Position numbers and translations under genes: made by a program. From NCBI GenBank assembly GCA_012799695.1, contig JAAZKT010000086.1:1-35726 (forward strand): a stretch of 35,726 nucleotides of DNA, written 5' to 3'. This DNA is from Clostridiaceae bacterium. Its GTDB lineage: Bacteria > Bacillota > Clostridia > Saccharofermentanales > DTU023. This document shows positions 14,548 through 23,001 of this stretch, piece after piece. The notes beneath the pieces are model-generated. The model saw only the letters and a list, made by a program, of their open reading frames with translations, ran no database searches and was not told the DNA's origin. Numbering within the stretch: position 1 is the stretch's first letter; every line of letters begins with the position of its first letter.

Positions 14548-15120
14548 ATGCCATTGAACGAAAAAGTAAGCGGAGCTTATGACGGTTTTGAAGAAAAAAT
14601 GAAAAAAGCGGTCGCAGTCCTCGAGAATGATCTAAGAACCGTTCGCGCGGGGCGTGCAAATCCGCACGTGCTTGATCCCATCACTGTCCCATATTATGGC
14701 GTGCCGACGCCGTTGAATCAGGTGGCGAATATTCAGGTGCCCGAAGCGAAAATGCTCGTCGTGACACCGTGGGACAAGAGTCTGCTCAAGGATATCGAGC
14801 GTGCGATTCAGGCTTCCGACCTCGGGATCAATCCAATGAATGACGGTCAGAGCCTTCGTCTGATTTTTCCTTCTTTGACGGAGGAGCGCCGCCGCGAACT
14901 GACACGTGAAGTCGCGAAAAAAGGCGAAGACGCCAAAGTTTCCATCCGTCACATCAGACGTGAGGCGAACGACTACTACAAAGACTTGGAAAAAGCGAAA
15001 GAAATATCGGAAGATCTCTGTTTTTCAATGGGAACGGAAATTCAAAAGCTGACCGACCAATACATCGTCAAAATCGACGAGACGATCGAGCGCAAAAACG
15101 CGGAACTCATGGAAATCTGA
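14548..15120 (+). CDS. frr: Ribosome recycling factor
   Basis: RRF works with EF-G to split the post-termination ribosome. The 190-residue protein is close to the usual 185. It shows LRTVRAGRANPHVLD (about residues 31-45), the PLNQVANIQVPEAKMLVVTPWD segment, and the C-terminal helix with RRELTREVAKKGEDAKVSIRHIRR. The start ATG has AGGAGG nine bases upstream. The 87-base gap before it contains a TTGACA at 14488 without a convincing -10. The pyrH-frr pair is near-universal in bacteria. Confidence 0.98.
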   Translation: MPLNEKVSGAYDGFEEKMKKAVAVLENDLRTVRAGRANPHVLDPITVPYYGVPTPLNQVANIQVPEAKMLVVTPWDKSLLKDIERAIQASDLGINPMNDGQSLRLIFPSLTEERRRELTREVAKKGEDAKVSIRHIRREANDYYKDLEKAKEISEDLCFSMGTEIQKLTDQYIVKIDETIERKNAELMEI

Positions 15121-15194
15121 TGATTCGCGATCCTGGTCGTTCGATCTCGGTCAAAGAGTAGCCAAAAAACTTTACGCGCATAGGATTGGAAACA

Positions 15195-15908
15195 GTGGAG
15201 TCGAGAAAAGAAGGAATACTCCGTCATCTCGCCGTCATCATGGACGGCAACGGTCGATGGGCGAAAAAACGTCATTTGTCGCGCGAATTCGGCCATCGTC
15301 GCGGTGCCGAGAATTTGAGAACGCTTTGCATACTCTGTCGCGAGCGGGAGATTCAATATCTGACAGTCTATGCGTTCTCGACCGAGAACTGGAAGCGTCC
15401 CGCTACGGAAGTCAGTGCTCTGATGAGTCTCGTTATACGTGTTTTCAGACAATACATGGATGAACTCGAAAGAGAGGGGATTCGACTCCGATTCATAGGT
15501 GATCGTATCGGTTTGCCCGCTGAAGTCATCGAGACGATGGTGGAGGCCGAGGAGTCGTCGAAAAATCGTCAAAAGCTCCAGCTCATCATTGCGCTCAATT
15601 ACGGCGGAAGGCGCGAGATCATCACCGCCGCTCGAGCACTGTCGTCGAATATTTTAGCGGGCACGATCAGCGAGGATGAAGTGACGGAAGAGATATTCGA
15701 GCAACATCTCTATCTGTCCGACGTGCCCGATCCAGATCTCATCATACGTACAGGAGGGGAAATGCGCCTCTCCAATTTTTTATTGTGGCAGGCAGCTTAT
15801 GCTGAGTTCTATTCTGTCGATTGTCTATGGCCCGATTTCGGTGCCGAGGAACTCGATGCGGCGCTTGAAGATTACAGTAAACGTCAACGTCGTTATGGCG
15901 GCGTGTAG
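15195..15908 (+). CDS. uppS: Isoprenyl transferase (undecaprenyl diphosphate synthase)
   Basis: UppS extends farnesyl diphosphate with eight isopentenyl units in cis configuration to make the C55 carrier for wall polymers. The protein (237 residues from GTG 15195) has the diphosphate loop VIMDGNGRWA near the N-terminus with the catalytic Asp, a YAFSTENWKRP segment, LNYGGRREI, and the C-terminal signature DLIIRTGGEMRLSNFLLWQ. GTG 15195 is nine bases after AGGA; a TTG at 15186 is the alternative. It consumes IPP made by the Dxr, IspG and IspH enzymes in this window and lies directly before cdsA, as in most Bacillota. Confidence 0.97.
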   Translation: MESRKEGILRHLAVIMDGNGRWAKKRHLSREFGHRRGAENLRTLCILCREREIQYLTVYAFSTENWKRPATEVSALMSLVIRVFRQYMDELEREGIRLRFIGDRIGLPAEVIETMVEAEESSKNRQKLQLIIALNYGGRREIITAARALSSNILAGTISEDEVTEEIFEQHLYLSDVPDPDLIIRTGGEMRLSNFLLWQAAYAEFYSVDCLWPDFGAEELDAALEDYSKRQRRYGGV

Positions 15909-15950
15909 TTATCATGCCAAATGAGCTCCCTGCGGTAAGGAGAAAAAAAG

Positions 15951-16871
15951 ATGTTGAAAAACAAAGAATTAAGGACGCGTATCACGACAGCGGCCATCTA
16001 TGCGGCCGTTATGATCACTTTTATTGTTCCGGGGCTTTGGGTGCCGTTTTTGACCGTGATTCTCTATTCTGTCGTTACCTTAATGATCGGTTTTGAGAAG
16101 GCCAAGGCGGTTAACCTGCGTCTTGGGAATATCTCATTATGGCCGGTGGCGGTCGCTTCCGTCGTCGTGGGATTATTCGGGTTGTTCGGGATCTTGGGGG
16201 GAACCTTTTTACGCGGGTTACCATCTGCCATCGATGTATCCGTCAATTCAGTCGTTGCGCCGCGAATTATCGGCTATTTTGCATTGTTTACATTGTTATT
16301 GCTCCCGCTTGTTACTCTGGTCCGTATGTGGCGTCGCGGTGCCGATCTCTATCCGACGACTATCGCGGAGATCATGATCGTCATCTCTTCGGCTTTTCCG
16401 CTCGTATCAACGATCGCACTTCTTTACGGTGTCAAGTGCGGCTGGCACTGGTTCGTGTTGGCAGTTCTGACAACGTGGGTATCCGACACCGCGGCTTATT
16501 TCGCGGGGAAACTGTTCGGACGGATCAAGTTCTCGCCTGTGTTGAGTCCCAATAAAACGTGGGAGGGGACAATCGGCGGTATTGCCGGAACGATGATTCT
16601 CTACCTGATCTACATACCGCTCGTAATCGGCAACCGCATCGGTTTCCCTCCCGGCATATCGCTCGCCTTCGCTGTGATTGCCGCCTTGCTCATGAGTACG
16701 GCTTCGACGCTCGGTGATGTCAAAAGCTCCGCACTGAAACGTTGGTGCGGTATCAAGGACTTCGGTTCTCTACTCCCCGGACACGGCGGTGTGACGGATC
16801 GATTTGACAGCATGTCGACAGCTTTGCCCGCCATGCTCTTGATGTCGATGCTTGCGCAACTATTCGTGTGA
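15951..16871 (+). CDS. cdsA: Phosphatidate cytidylyltransferase
   Basis: CdsA makes CDP-diacylglycerol from CTP and phosphatidic acid, the branch point of phospholipid synthesis. The 306-residue protein has about eight membrane segments. The complete family signature lies near the C-terminus: S-x-L-K-R, then IKDFGSLLPGHGGVTDRFD (about residues 268-286). The start ATG follows AAGGAG by about seven bases. Its TGA shares one base with the dxr start (TGATG), so translation is coupled. Confidence 0.96.
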   Translation: MLKNKELRTRITTAAIYAAVMITFIVPGLWVPFLTVILYSVVTLMIGFEKAKAVNLRLGNISLWPVAVASVVVGLFGLFGILGGTFLRGLPSAIDVSVNSVVAPRIIGYFALFTLLLLPLVTLVRMWRRGADLYPTTIAEIMIVISSAFPLVSTIALLYGVKCGWHWFVLAVLTTWVSDTAAYFAGKLFGRIKFSPVLSPNKTWEGTIGGIAGTMILYLIYIPLVIGNRIGFPPGISLAFAVIAALLMSTASTLGDVKSSALKRWCGIKDFGSLLPGHGGVTDRFDSMSTALPAMLLMSMLAQLFV

Positions 16872-18142
16872 TGTCGCAACATAAGATTCTTTCGCTAAAA
16901 AAATATAGAGACGGCAGTTTTCTGCCCGTCCCGCGCCGCCTGAGTGACCGTATTCGTCCGACAGAAAAACTCGCGGTACTCGGTTCAACAGGTTCAATCG
17001 GGACGCAGTCACTTGAAGTCGCGTGCGACGAAGGGTTTGAAGTCGTCGCTTTGGCAGCTGGTGGAAATGTTGAGAAACTGGCGCAACAAATACATATGTT
17101 CAACCCCGCTTACGTCAGCGTACGGGACGAGGAGGCGCGCGCGTCGTTGATGCGATTACTCGCCTCCCAACATGTGCCATGCCCCGATATCGGAGTCGGA
17201 CGCGCAGGTGTGGTACGTGTCGCCCAATGGGATGACGCCGATACGGTCGTTGCCGCCATTACCGGGTTTGCCGGTCTTGAACCCGTTCTTGCCGCGGCTA
17301 TGTCGGGCAAGAAGATCGCTCTCGCAAATAAAGAGGCGTTAGTCGTTGCCGGGCACGCCGTCATACAGTTGGCATCTGACTCGGGCGCGCTCATTCTCCC
17401 GGTGGACAGTGAGCATTCGGCGATCTGGCAGTGTCTTATGGCGGCGCTCCCTTCCAATTTGCACCATCTGATTTTGACATGTTCCGGAGGTCCCTTTTTC
17501 GGGCGGCAACGCGATGAGCTGGCGCACGTCTCGGTTGAAGAAGCATTGGCTCATCCGACTTGGATCATGGGAAATAAAATAACCATCGATTCTGCCACTT
17601 TGATGAACAAAGCGTTCGAATTGATTGAGGCGTGTCATTTGTACGGACTTGAGCCGGAGGATGTTGGTGTTGTCATCCATCCGCAAAGTATCGTCCATTC
17701 GCTTGTCGCGTTTAAGGACGGATCTTATCTCGCACAGCTCGGCTCGCCCGACATGCGCGTACCCATTCGCTATGCTTTGACGTTTCCAAACCGTTCCGAC
17801 CGTTCCGCCTATACGTCGTTCGATTTATTTGATGTCGACAAAAATAACGCGTGGACATTCGCAAAAGTCGACGAGGAGACTTTTCCGTCGCTTCGGTTTG
17901 CGCGAAAAGCCTGGCGCGACGGTGGCATGATGCCGCTCGTTTTCAACGCCTCGAACGAGGAGGCTGTCAAGCTCTTTCTTGACGGCGCCATTCGGCTGTC
18001 GCAAATTTTCGATTTTGTGGAGCGCGCTCTTGTCGATTTTAGTCACATGTCCTCTATAGAGTCGTCAACTTTTGATGATATGATGAACGAACACCATCGC
18101 GTGATGAAGCGAGTGCGCGAATACGCTCACGCGACGGGTTGA
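16871..18142 (+). CDS. dxr: 1-deoxy-D-xylulose 5-phosphate reductoisomerase
   Basis: Dxr converts DXP to MEP with NADPH, the first committed MEP-pathway step. Motifs present: the NADPH loop VLGSTGSIG (about residues 36-44), ANKEALVVAG, the metal site VDSEHSAIWQ, CSGGPFFG, MGNKITIDSATLMNKAFELIE, IHPQSIVHS and FNASNEEAV. The ATG at 16871 overlaps the cdsA stop. An adjoining GTG at 16868 would add one residue. The 423-residue protein has about 30 extra residues before the nucleotide-binding strand compared with typical Dxr (about 390), with no recognised feature in them. Confidence 0.97.
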   Translation: MSQHKILSLKKYRDGSFLPVPRRLSDRIRPTEKLAVLGSTGSIGTQSLEVACDEGFEVVALAAGGNVEKLAQQIHMFNPAYVSVRDEEARASLMRLLASQHVPCPDIGVGRAGVVRVAQWDDADTVVAAITGFAGLEPVLAAAMSGKKIALANKEALVVAGHAVIQLASDSGALILPVDSEHSAIWQCLMAALPSNLHHLILTCSGGPFFGRQRDELAHVSVEEALAHPTWIMGNKITIDSATLMNKAFELIEACHLYGLEPEDVGVVIHPQSIVHSLVAFKDGSYLAQLGSPDMRVPIRYALTFPNRSDRSAYTSFDLFDVDKNNAWTFAKVDEETFPSLRFARKAWRDGGMMPLVFNASNEEAVKLFLDGAIRLSQIFDFVERALVDFSHMSSIESSTFDDMMNEHHRVMKRVREYAHATG

Positions 18143-18168
18143 CCAATTTATAAGTTACGGGAGTAAAA

Positions 18169-19491
18169 ATGACTGTTCTCGGGATTTTGGCCGGTATATT
18201 AATTCTCGGCCTGATCATGGTCATCCATGAACTGGGTCACTTCTTGGCGGGTCGACTCTTCAAGTTTAAAATAACGCAGTTCTCGATTTTTATGGGACCT
18301 GTCCTTTTCGAACGTGAAAAGAATGGTATAAGATACAATATCAAAGCGTTTCCTATAGGTGCCTCCGTCAGCTTTGCTGGGGAGGAGTCTGAGATTGAAG
18401 GGGAGGAAAATGATCCGGAACTCGACCCCGATGATCCCGGACTCTTCAACAACAAGCCGCGTTGGCAGCGGGCGATTGTCATCGCGATGGGACCTCTTCT
18501 CAATTTTGTGACGGCATTTCTTGTATTTTCAATACTCTTCACCGCCCAAGGGACGATTACGCCCGTGATCGGGCGCGAGGATCCCGGCACGCTGATCGTG
18601 GAGTCGGACATCGGCGTCGGTGATCGTATCCTTGCGATGAACGGCACACGCATCCACACGACACTCGATATCTCGATCGCCGAGATGGTTCGTAAGGATG
18701 ATGCTCCTTGGACGATTTCTTATCGAAAACCGTCGGGAGAAATTAAAGAGACGACAATCCATCCGAGAAAATCGAAGCCTCGCCCGATGCTGGGTATCTC
18801 ATACTATGAAGAAGATGGAAGGTATGTCATTCAGGAAGTAAATCAAGCTGCCGATCATGGGATTGATGGCTTTCAAAAAGGAGATGCCGTCTTATCGATT
18901 GAAGGTATACCTTTCAGCGAGGGGGCGCGAATTACTGAACTCGTCAGCGCGTCGGACGGGAAAACTTTGACGGCAGAGATTGAACGCGGACGCGTGCCGA
19001 TGACGATCAAGGTCAAACCGGTCATGTTGGAGATCGACATACCGCTCGGACTCATCTTGACTCAGACAAGGAATGCCAAGGACGTCTTGTCGCAAGGCTT
19101 CCACTATCCTGTCTCCGTTCTACGTTCTACGTTCCGCGCTTTAGGTATGGTTTTCGCCGGCAGGATAGCTGTAAAAGACAGTGTCGCCGGACCGATCGCC
19201 ATTGTCTCGATAGCTGCGGATACGGTGAAGCAGGGGAAATCATTCGCCGAAATTGTCGTTAATCTCGCGACGCTTTTGGGGCTTCTCTCGGTCGCGGTCG
19301 GTTTTACGAATCTTCTGCCGATACCACCTCTCGACGGCAATCAGTTGATTCTAATCGGCATCGAGGCGATTCGTCGCAAGCCGCTTTCAAAGAAGTTTAA
19401 GTCCGTTACCGGAGCGGTCGGTCTTGTCTTTATACTTTTGCTCGGTCTGGTGGTCATTATGCTCGATCTTATGCGATTATTCGGTTGGTAG
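18169..19491 (+). CDS. rseP: RIP metalloprotease RseP/RasP (site-2 protease with PDZ domains)
   Basis: This intramembrane zinc protease cleaves membrane-anchored regulators such as anti-sigma factors, and remnant signal peptides. The 440-residue protein has the active-site HELGH in the first membrane helix (about residues 22-26) and the third-ligand motif NLLPIPPLDG near residue 386. Between them are two PDZ-like domains: one around residues 135-205 (VGDRILAMNGTRI) and one around 215-290 (KGDAVLSIEGIPF). An acidic insertion, EGEENDPELDPDDPG, lies at about 79-93. The position between dxr and ispG is standard. The start ATG follows a GGGAG site. Confidence 0.95.
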   Translation: MTVLGILAGILILGLIMVIHELGHFLAGRLFKFKITQFSIFMGPVLFEREKNGIRYNIKAFPIGASVSFAGEESEIEGEENDPELDPDDPGLFNNKPRWQRAIVIAMGPLLNFVTAFLVFSILFTAQGTITPVIGREDPGTLIVESDIGVGDRILAMNGTRIHTTLDISIAEMVRKDDAPWTISYRKPSGEIKETTIHPRKSKPRPMLGISYYEEDGRYVIQEVNQAADHGIDGFQKGDAVLSIEGIPFSEGARITELVSASDGKTLTAEIERGRVPMTIKVKPVMLEIDIPLGLILTQTRNAKDVLSQGFHYPVSVLRSTFRALGMVFAGRIAVKDSVAGPIAIVSIAADTVKQGKSFAEIVVNLATLLGLLSVAVGFTNLLPIPPLDGNQLILIGIEAIRRKPLSKKFKSVTGAVGLVFILLLGLVVIMLDLMRLFGW

Positions 19492-19514
19492 TATTTTGGG
19501 GCGAGGGTGCGTGC

Positions 19515-20606
19515 ATGAGTGCAATTAATAGAAAAAGAATAAAGCAAGTACAGGTTGGCCCCGTTCTCATCGGAGGCGGTGCTCCCGTATCGGTTCAGTC
19601 GATGTGCACGACAGATACGCGCGACGTGAAAAGTACACTTGAAGAGATCGGGAGACTCGATGAAGCGGGATGCGATATCGTCCGCGTCGCCGTTCCCGAT
19701 GCCGAGGCGGCACAGGCTCTCCATCGCATCTGTCTCAAATCACCGATACCCGTTGTCGCGGATATTCACTTCGACTATCGTTTGGCGATCTCCGCCATTC
19801 GCTCAGGCGCTAATAAAATCAGGATCAATCCCGGCAATATGCGCGACGGCGACAGTTTGATGAAAGTCGTGGAAGAAGCCCGCAAGGCTTGCGTTCCCAT
19901 TCGCGTCGGGGTCAATGCCGGCTCGCTCGACAGAAGACTTGTCGACGAATACGGCGGCGTCACGCCGGAAGCGCTCGCTGCGTCGGCTGTTCTTGCGGTG
20001 CGTGAATTGGAGCGACTTGATTTTACCGATCTTGTCGTCTCCGCCAAGGCGTCATCTCCGCGCCTGATGATCGAGGCGTACCGGATTCTCTCCGATGCGC
20101 TCGATTGCCCGCTGCACCTCGGGGTGACGGAGGCGGGGACGATGTCGGAGGGCGTCATCCGATCGGCGGTCGGAATCGGAACACTCTTGTCAGAAGGTAT
20201 CGGCGACACGATACGTGTCTCGCTGACTGCCGATCCCGTTGAGGAGGTTCGCGCCGGGTTTGCCATTCTCAAAGCGCTCGAGCTTAGGCAGCGCGGTGCG
20301 ACATTGATCAGCTGTCCGACGTGCGGCCGTACGGAAGTCCCTCTCATGGAAATCGCTGAGGAGATGGAGAGACGACTTGCCTCCGTGAAAGAGCCGATCA
20401 AAGTCGCTGTTATGGGTTGTGTTGTCAATGGTCCCGGAGAGGCTCGCGAAGCTGATGTCGGCATTGCCGGAGGAAAGGATCACTTCGTATTATTCCGTCG
20501 AGGAGAAGTTGTTCGTAGAATTTCGAAAGAGAAAGCGGTCGATGAGTTGACTGCCGAGATCGACAAGCTGTTGAGTGAACGCGCCGATCGTTTCCGATCA
20601 GTTTAG
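19515..20606 (+). CDS. ispG: (E)-4-hydroxy-3-methylbut-2-enyl-diphosphate synthase
   Basis: IspG (GcpE) reductively opens MEcPP to HMBPP using a 4Fe-4S cluster. The 363-residue bacterial-type protein starts with the RKRIKQVQVGPVLIGGGAPVSVQSM region and has ADIHFDYRLA and IRINPGNM in the TIM barrel. The cluster domain carries SCPTCGRTE and GCVVNGPGEA with three Cys and the Glu ligand. The ATG at 19515 is preferred over the longer frame from 19485, which overlaps rseP. In many Bacillota polC follows; here priA follows after 32 bases. Confidence 0.97.
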   Translation: MSAINRKRIKQVQVGPVLIGGGAPVSVQSMCTTDTRDVKSTLEEIGRLDEAGCDIVRVAVPDAEAAQALHRICLKSPIPVVADIHFDYRLAISAIRSGANKIRINPGNMRDGDSLMKVVEEARKACVPIRVGVNAGSLDRRLVDEYGGVTPEALAASAVLAVRELERLDFTDLVVSAKASSPRLMIEAYRILSDALDCPLHLGVTEAGTMSEGVIRSAVGIGTLLSEGIGDTIRVSLTADPVEEVRAGFAILKALELRQRGATLISCPTCGRTEVPLMEIAEEMERRLASVKEPIKVAVMGCVVNGPGEAREADVGIAGGKDHFVLFRRGEVVRRISKEKAVDELTAEIDKLLSERADRFRSV

Positions 20607-20638
20607 CATGACGGTCGGTGTGTGGGTTGAGCGAACGC

Positions 20639-22924
20639 ATGAAACGTCTCTGTCAAGTGGTTCTCGCCAATGCCTCGCGTCATTTCGACCGTGAATGGAC
20701 TTATGTAGTCCCCGAGCCGCTCAGAGAGTCCATCGATATCGGCTCTGTCGTCTACGTGCCGTTCGGCACGCGCAAAACACCTTCGCGTGGCTTTGTTACG
20801 CGTTTTCTTCCCGAACTTCCCGATCAATACGACGAGGAGAAAATTCGCGACATTTCTGCCCTCCTATCGGATCGTCCCGCGGTGACGGAAGAGCAAGTGA
20901 AACTCGCTTTCGAGATGAAACGTCGCTACTACTGTACCGTCGGCGATGCGCTTGATACCATGGTGCCGCCGACCGTTCTTTCCGTCGGTGATCGTCGCGT
21001 CAAAGCGGCGCGTCTTGTCGATATGGATGAAGCGACCGAATTGCTCGATTCCGGTGATCTTCGCAGCTTAAAACAGGTTCGCGTGATTGAACTGCTTCTC
21101 GAGCACGAAGAGGCTTCGTGTATCGAGATTAGGCAGGCGGCCGACGTTTCGCAGGGCGTCCTCAATACGCTCGCTAAGAACGGGGTCATCGAATTCTTAC
21201 AGAGGACCGTCTCGCGCAAGTTGCCGGAGGAACTTGAAGAGGTCGAACCCGCCGACGCTTTCGAGGCGACGGAAGCGCAAAGAAAAGCCATCGAGGAGAT
21301 TGATGACGCCGCGTACGCCGCCACGCCCGGGGAACTCAATGAGTTTCTGCTTCATGGCGTGACGGGGAGCGGCAAGACGGAAGTCTACCTTCAGGTTGCC
21401 GATCACGTTCTCTCGCGTGGAAGGCAAGTACTCATTCTCGTACCGGAAATTGCGCTCACGCCGCAGATGACGCGACGCTTAGTCGCGCGTTTCGGCGAGC
21501 GCGTCGCCATACTCCACAGCCGTCTCACGCCCGCCGGTCGCTACGAAACGTGGCAGCGTATTTTGGCCCAGGAGATCCCCATTGTCGTCGGCGCTCGGTC
21601 TGCAGTTTTCGCTCCTTTAAAAAACATAGGTCTTATCGTCGTCGACGAGGAACAGGAATCGAGTTATAAAGCCGAGACGAAACCGCGCTATTACGCCGTC
21701 GACATTGCCAGAATACGGGCTATGATGAATGGTGCCGTACTAGTGCTCGGTTCCGCGACGCCGCAGGTGTCATCGTATTGGCGCGCGAAGAACGGATTCT
21801 CTACGCTTCTCAATCTTCCGGAGAGAATCAGCGACGCGGGGATGGCCGATGTCGAGGTGATCGATATGCGCGCCGAATATGCGCGCGGCAATTTGTCCAT
21901 CTTCAGCGAGCGCCTGACGAGGGAATTGTTTTATACAATCGAACGCGGCGAACAGGCGATGATTCTGCTTAATCGGCGAGGTTTTTCTCGAACGATCGTC
22001 TGTAGAAGCTGCGGTTGGCAGATGCGCTGTCCTTTTTGCGACATCGCGCTCACCTCGCATCGCAATCCGTACGGAGGAGAGGCCAAACTGCCCAATCGTA
22101 TGGTTTGTCATCTGTGTGAACGCCTCGCACGTGTGCCGAAGTATTGTCCGGAATGTTCAAGCGAGGAAATCATGGCGCTTGGAGCGGGAACACAGCAGGT
22201 GGAAGAGGAGATCAATAAGCAGCTTCCTCATGCGAAAATCCTCCGTATGGATCTCGACACGACGAGAGGACGATTCTCACATAAAGAAATATTAGATGCC
22301 TTTGAACGCCATGAGGCGGACGTTCTCGTCGGAACGCAGATGATCGCCAAAGGACACGACTTTCATAACGTGACGTTGTCTGCGATTCTGTCCGCCGATC
22401 AGCTTCTCGGAGCAGGCGAATTTCGCGCGTCGGAACAGGCGTTTCAGCTGATGACGCAAGTGGCTGGTCGTGCGGGACGCGGGTTGAAGAAAGGGCGTGT
22501 CATCATCCAGGCAGTCCAACCCGATCATTTTGTCGTAAAAGCGGCGGCTAAACAGGACTACGATGCTTTTTACCGCGAAGAGATTATCTTTCGAAATCGC
22601 ATGGCATATTTGCCCTTCGGCCACATCGGGATGGCACAGTTAAAGGGCTTTGACCGTTATGAGACGGAGGACGTCGCACGTGCATTTCAGCGTGAGGTCG
22701 CCGCGCTGATTGACCAATACGGAGGTACATTCTCGAACACGATATTGACGGATGCGTCGCCCGCTCCCGTTGAGCGTATTAGAAGTCGTTATCGCTATCG
22801 CGTGATGGTAAGGGACGAATCGGCGGAGAATCTTACGCGGTTGCTCTTTATGGCGGCGGACAGGCTGAAGCGACCGAAAGGCGTATCGTTGGCGATCGAT
22901 ATTGACCCTTGGACAACCTTATGA
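20639..22924 (+). CDS. priA: Primosomal protein N' (PriA replication-restart helicase)
   Basis: PriA recognises stalled forks and reloads the replicative helicase. The 761-residue protein has an N-terminal DNA-binding region, Walker A GVTGSGKTE (240-248), motif III GSATP (371-375), motifs V/VI with GTQMIAKGHDF (565-575) and QVAGRAGRG (607-615). Eight zinc cysteines sit at 455, 458, 464, 467, 490, 493, 503 and 506. Motif II reads DEEQ (336-339) where PriA normally has DEEH. ATG 20639 is the likely start; a GTG at 20618 and TTG at 20627 are upstream in frame. Placement directly after ispG joins two clusters usually apart. Confidence 0.95.
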   Translation: MKRLCQVVLANASRHFDREWTYVVPEPLRESIDIGSVVYVPFGTRKTPSRGFVTRFLPELPDQYDEEKIRDISALLSDRPAVTEEQVKLAFEMKRRYYCTVGDALDTMVPPTVLSVGDRRVKAARLVDMDEATELLDSGDLRSLKQVRVIELLLEHEEASCIEIRQAADVSQGVLNTLAKNGVIEFLQRTVSRKLPEELEEVEPADAFEATEAQRKAIEEIDDAAYAATPGELNEFLLHGVTGSGKTEVYLQVADHVLSRGRQVLILVPEIALTPQMTRRLVARFGERVAILHSRLTPAGRYETWQRILAQEIPIVVGARSAVFAPLKNIGLIVVDEEQESSYKAETKPRYYAVDIARIRAMMNGAVLVLGSATPQVSSYWRAKNGFSTLLNLPERISDAGMADVEVIDMRAEYARGNLSIFSERLTRELFYTIERGEQAMILLNRRGFSRTIVCRSCGWQMRCPFCDIALTSHRNPYGGEAKLPNRMVCHLCERLARVPKYCPECSSEEIMALGAGTQQVEEEINKQLPHAKILRMDLDTTRGRFSHKEILDAFERHEADVLVGTQMIAKGHDFHNVTLSAILSADQLLGAGEFRASEQAFQLMTQVAGRAGRGLKKGRVIIQAVQPDHFVVKAAAKQDYDAFYREEIIFRNRMAYLPFGHIGMAQLKGFDRYETEDVARAFQREVAALIDQYGGTFSNTILTDASPAPVERIRSRYRYRVMVRDESAENLTRLLFMAADRLKRPKGVSLAIDIDPWTTL

Positions 22925-23001
22925 CTTGATTTTTCCGCTTGATTCGACGATCGAGGTTTATATAGGGGACCCCCTTTACGTAATGATTGGAGATGGAGTC
23001 A

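Noticed and set aside
22939-22964. TTGATT and TATATA upstream of the PsuG-like gene
   Set aside because: The spacing is 14 bases, outside the usual range. The gene may be read through from priA.
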